DNA from: an uncultured Oscillospiraceae bacterium
GTDB taxonomy: Bacteria; Bacillota; Clostridia; Oscillospirales; Oscillospiraceae
DNA: 23,142 nucleotides
Assembly: GCA_934659445.1 (NCBI GenBank)
Contig: CAKUHV010000017.1
Coordinates: 1-23,142, forward strand
Reading direction: 5' to 3'
A program made the translations under genes and the position numbers. Positions 21,607-23,142 of this stretch are shown one piece after another (position 1 is the stretch's first letter; each line of letters opens with the position of its first letter). Under the pieces are notes generated by a model that saw only the letters and a program-made list of their open reading frames with translations, made no database searches and was not told the origin of the DNA.

Positions 21607-22206
21607 TTACAGGGCCGCCCGGATGGCGGACAGCAGGTCGTCAAATTCCTCGTAGGCGGGGATCTGGGGGAAGTCGGCCTTGATTTTGTCCGTGCTCTTG
21701 AACAGGAAGCCCGCCTTGCTGGCCTGGATCATGGCCAGGTCGTTGAAGCTGTCCCCGGCGGCGATGGTGTCGAAGCCGCAGGACTGCAGGGCCTTCACCG
21801 TGGTCAGCTTGGACTTCTCGCACCGCATCTGATAGCCGGTGATCTCGCCGCTGTCGGCCACCGTCAGGGTGTTGCAGAAGATGGTGGGCCAGTTCAGCTT
21901 TTCCATCAGGGGCTTGGCAAACTGCTCGAAGGTGTCGCTGAGGATGACCACCTGGGTCTCCTGCCGCAGCTGGTCCAGAAACTTCTTCGCCCCGGGCAGG
22001 GGATCGATCGTAGCGATGACCTGCTGGATCTCCTTCAGGCCCAGGCCGTGCTCCTTCAGAATGGCCAGACGGTACTGCATCAGCTTGTCGTAGTCGGGCT
22101 CGTCCCGGGTGGTGCGGCGCAGCTGGGGAATGCCGCTGGCCTCGGCAAATGCGATCCAGATCTCGGGGACAAGGACCCCCTCCATATCCAGACAAACAAC
22201 GTTCAT
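21607..22206 (-). CDS. thrH: Phosphoserine phosphatase / homoserine phosphotransferase ThrH
   Basis: A 199-residue HAD-family enzyme that removes phosphate from phosphoserine, the last step of serine synthesis, and in Pseudomonas can transfer it to homoserine. Motif I is CLDMEGVLVPE (Asp7, Glu9), the unusual DxEG form typical of ThrH; motif II is ILSDTFEQF; the motif III lysine is in CEKSKLTTV; the metal site is GDSFNDLAM. AAGGAG lies 9 bases before the ATG. It is first in the leftward operon with DUF1015 and nrdG, driven by the promoter at 22250-22278. Confidence 0.93.
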   Translation of the reverse strand: MNVVCLDMEGVLVPEIWIAFAEASGIPQLRRTTRDEPDYDKLMQYRLAILKEHGLGLKEIQQVIATIDPLPGAKKFLDQLRQETQVVILSDTFEQFAKPLMEKLNWPTIFCNTLTVADSGEITGYQMRCEKSKLTTVKALQSCGFDTIAAGDSFNDLAMIQASKAGFLFKSTDKIKADFPQIPAYEEFDDLLSAIRAAL

Positions 22207-22249
22207 ACAGGTGCTCCTTCCTGCCCCGCAGGGCTGGTGATCTATACCT

Positions 22250-22278
22250 ATCATATCAGCCCGAAAATAGAAAATCAA
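22250..22278 (-). promoter_or_regulatory. Sigma-A promoter of the thrH operon
   Basis: On the minus strand TTGATT (22278-22273), 17 bases, TATGAT (22255-22250), about 44 bases before the thrH start. Confidence 0.75.
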
Positions 22279-22352
22279 CACCCAGCGGGGAAAATCACGC
22301 ACAAATATCCACAAGCAGTGGGCACAAAAGCGGGTAGAACCCCTAAATATTG

Positions 22353-22528
22353 TAAGGGCAGCACCGCGCAATTCGGCAAGCAGATTCGGCGAGAGATTTT
22401 TTGTCAAGGCAAGGCTTGAAAAGGGAAGGAATACTGTATGTATTTCAAAGTTTTCAAACCGAAGAATTGGCGGAAAAGATCCGCCGAAGCGCGAAGACGC
22501 AATTGCGTGGTGTTGCCTTAGATAAGGC
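22353..22528 (+). repeat. Inverted-repeat element, MITE-like or structured RNA
   Basis: The 17-base segments 22357-22373 and 22501-22517 pair fully on the plus-strand RNA if two G-U pairs are allowed, and flanking TAAG/TTA extend the match. Inside lie GGCGGA-TCCGCC (near 22470-22486) and TCAAG-CTTGA stems. The right end also forms GCCTTA-GA-TAAGGC (22515-22528). G-U wobble pairs rather than strict DNA symmetry hint at selection on RNA shape. A small mobile element is the other explanation. Confidence 0.6.
22438..22521 (+). CDS. Possible 27-residue basic peptide inside the inverted-repeat element
   Basis: ATG at 22438 preceded by AAGGA (22426-22430, 7 bases away) opens a 27-codon frame beginning MYFKVFKPKNWRKRSAEARR and ending at TAG (22519-22521), inside the right arm. 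It is rich in Lys and Arg, with one Cys near the end. I do not recognise it. The good ribosome site favours it; the tiny size and placement in a structured repeat weaken it. Confidence 0.35.
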   Translation: MYFKVFKPKNWRKRSAEARRRNCVVLP

Positions 22529-22744
22529 GCCGTCGCCCGACAAGAGCAATAAAAGACGCTGAGTATAGGGATCAGGGTGTCTGACTCCTTGAAAATCAGG
22601 CAGTCATGAAAAATAAACATGAAAAATCCCTTGCCCATAGGATGAAAAGAAGGCGGCGGCAGGGGACAGGACCAAACCGAAGCCCAGCCCAGCGGGTTCG
22701 GTTTGGAAAGGGGGAGCAGCAGAATGAGTGCGCTCTGACTTTTG
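22522..22744. other. Non-coding spacer with small repeats
   Basis: No supported gene. It has a direct repeat CATGAAAAAT at 22605-22614 and 22618-22627, and a hairpin with 10-bp arms CCAAACCGAA (22672-22681) and TTCGGTTTGG (22697-22706). Open frames overlapping the tRNA gene here are chance. Confidence 0.6.
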
Positions 22745-22782
22745 AAAAAAGTCGGAGCAAGCGATATGACGCTTGCTCCGAC
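22745..22782 (-). terminator. Terminator after tRNA-Lys
   Basis: Read leftward: a perfect 13-bp stem (22782-22770 with 22763-22751) with a 6-base loop, then TTTTTT (22750-22745). It ends the tRNA transcript immediately after the CCA. Confidence 0.92.
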
Positions 22783-22783
22783 G

Positions 22784-22859
22784 TGGTGACCCAGCGGGGA
22801 TTCGAACCCCGGACACCCTGCTTAAAAGGCAGGTGCTCTGCCAACTGAGCTACTGGGTC
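22784..22859 (-). tRNA. tRNA-Lys (anticodon TTT), CCA encoded
   Basis: 76 bases including CCA. The acceptor GACCCAG pairs with CTGGGTC, discriminator A; D-arm GCTCAGTTGGCAGAGC; the anticodon stem CCTGC/GCAGG surrounds loop CTTTTAA with TTT; T-arm CGGGG-TTCGAAT-CCCCG. All parts are standard. Confidence 0.97.
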
Positions 22860-22874
22860 AGGTATGCAATTTTA
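22839..22874 (-). repeat. 36-bp direct repeat, copy 1 (tRNA-Lys 5' end and upstream flank)
   Basis: Identical to 22993-23028. It covers the first 21 bases of tRNA-Lys and 15 bases upstream (GGTATGCAATTTTA on the plus strand). Confidence 0.95.
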
Positions 22875-22992
22875 AGAAGGCGCACGCGGAACAAAGGCTT
22901 TATCCGGCTGCGCCGGATCGGTGCTCATCTCGGGGCCAAGAGCCGCCGCAGGGCGGCGGTTGCCCCTCGAAACGCCCGCCTGCGGGCGGGTG
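22875..22992. repeat. 118-bp hairpin cassette between the two tRNA-Lys fragments
   Basis: Three consecutive GC-rich hairpins with short loops: ATCCGGC-TGC-GCCGGAT (near 22902-22918), CCGCC-GCAG-GGCGG (near 22951-22966) and CGCCCGCC-TGC-GGGCGGG (near 22975-22992). No ORF. It looks like a dispersed intergenic repeat or remnant of an insertion. Confidence 0.6.
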
Positions 22993-23013
22993 TGCCAACT
23001 GAGCTACTGGGTC
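22993..23013 (-). pseudogene. tRNA-Lys 5' fragment (first 21 bases only)
   Basis: The sequence equals bases 1-21 of the intact tRNA-Lys and then breaks off before the anticodon arm. It cannot form a tRNA. Together with 23014-23028 it is copy 2 of the 36-bp repeat. Confidence 0.85.
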
Positions 23014-23035
23014 AGGTATGCAATTTTAGGATTCT

Positions 23036-23065
23036 CCGGCGGGTCCGGACAGCCGAACCCGCCGG
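23036..23065 (-). other. Hairpin between tRNA-Gln and the tRNA-Lys fragment
   Basis: CCGGCGGGT and ACCCGCCGG form a 9-bp stem with a 12-base loop. No T run follows on the minus strand, so it is more likely a processing site or spacer of the tRNA transcript. Confidence 0.5.
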
Positions 23066-23066
23066 G

Positions 23067-23141
23067 TGGCAGGGATGGCTGGACTCGAACCAGCGAGTGA
23101 GGGAGTCAAAGTCCCTTGCCTTACCGCTTGGCTACACCCCT
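23067..23141 (-). tRNA. tRNA-Gln (anticodon TTG), CCA encoded
   Basis: 75 bases including CCA. The acceptor AGGGGTG pairs with CATCCCT (one G-U), discriminator G; the anticodon stem AGGGA/TCCCT holds loop CTTTGAC with TTG; T-arm GCTGG-TTCGAGT-CCAGC. The promoter lies beyond the right edge. Confidence 0.95.
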
Positions 23142-23142
23142 A

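Noticed and set aside
22596..22848. Open frames of 70-82 residues around the tRNA-Lys gene
   Set aside because: They run through the tRNA and its terminator, so they are chance frames.
22839..23028. CRISPR array suggested by a 36-bp repeat
   Set aside because: There are only two copies, the spacer is 118 bases, the repeat is part of a tRNA gene and no cas gene is near.

Overview
The window looks like a chromosomal segment of a high-GC, obligately anaerobic member of the Clostridia, probably an Oscillospiraceae-type gut bacterium (Flavonifractor/Lawsonibacter/Oscillibacter neighbourhood). This rests on the strong third-position GC bias, the AAGGAGG-type ribosome sites with occasional TTG starts, the clean sigma-A promoters, the oxygen-sensitive enzyme activator NrdG, the YesM/YesN-style two-component pair and a SpoVK/CbbX-like AAA protein. 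The genus assignment is an inference from gene content and style only.

Region 1 (1-9965) is the most coherent part and looks like one phosphosugar-use locus. A leftward phosphohexomutase (cut by the window edge) diverges from a three-gene sensor operon: a lipoprotein binding protein of the AfuA/HptA type, a one-pass-loop histidine kinase and an AraC-type response regulator, all with overlapping ends. After a terminator comes a rightward transport operon: an abundant-type substrate-binding lipoprotein, two large RNA hairpins, an ABC ATPase, a fused double permease, a HAD phosphatase and mannose-6-phosphate isomerase. The gene set parallels the S. aureus HptA-HptS-HptR glucose-6-phosphate sensor and the Actinobacillus AfuABC hexose-phosphate importer. 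I propose that this organism senses and imports sugar phosphates and then isomerises or dephosphorylates them.

Region 2 (9966-15291) is leftward: a promoter at 15263-15291 drives a TerB-like/AAA ATPase, a small cupin and the tRNA methylthiotransferase MtaB, which are joined by ATGA overlaps. An MgtC-family membrane protein follows, with a ten-base G/C homopolymer in its leader, and then an MFS transporter that ends against the manA terminator.

Region 3 (15352-19717) is rightward: a membrane-anchored zinc-ribbon/Ig-like/SH3 protein with its own promoter and terminator, then glutamine-dependent NAD synthetase followed by a two-gene (split) ChrA-type transporter, ending at a 17-bp shared terminator.

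Region 4 (19733-22278) is leftward: a sigma-A promoter, ThrH (phosphoserine phosphatase), a DUF1015 protein and NrdG. Region 5 (22279-23142) has little protein coding. It holds a roughly 170-bp inverted-repeat element with an embedded 27-codon ORF, a hairpin-rich spacer, and a leftward tRNA-Gln/tRNA-Lys pair. A 36-bp piece of the tRNA-Lys 5' end and its upstream flank is duplicated around a GC-rich hairpin cassette.
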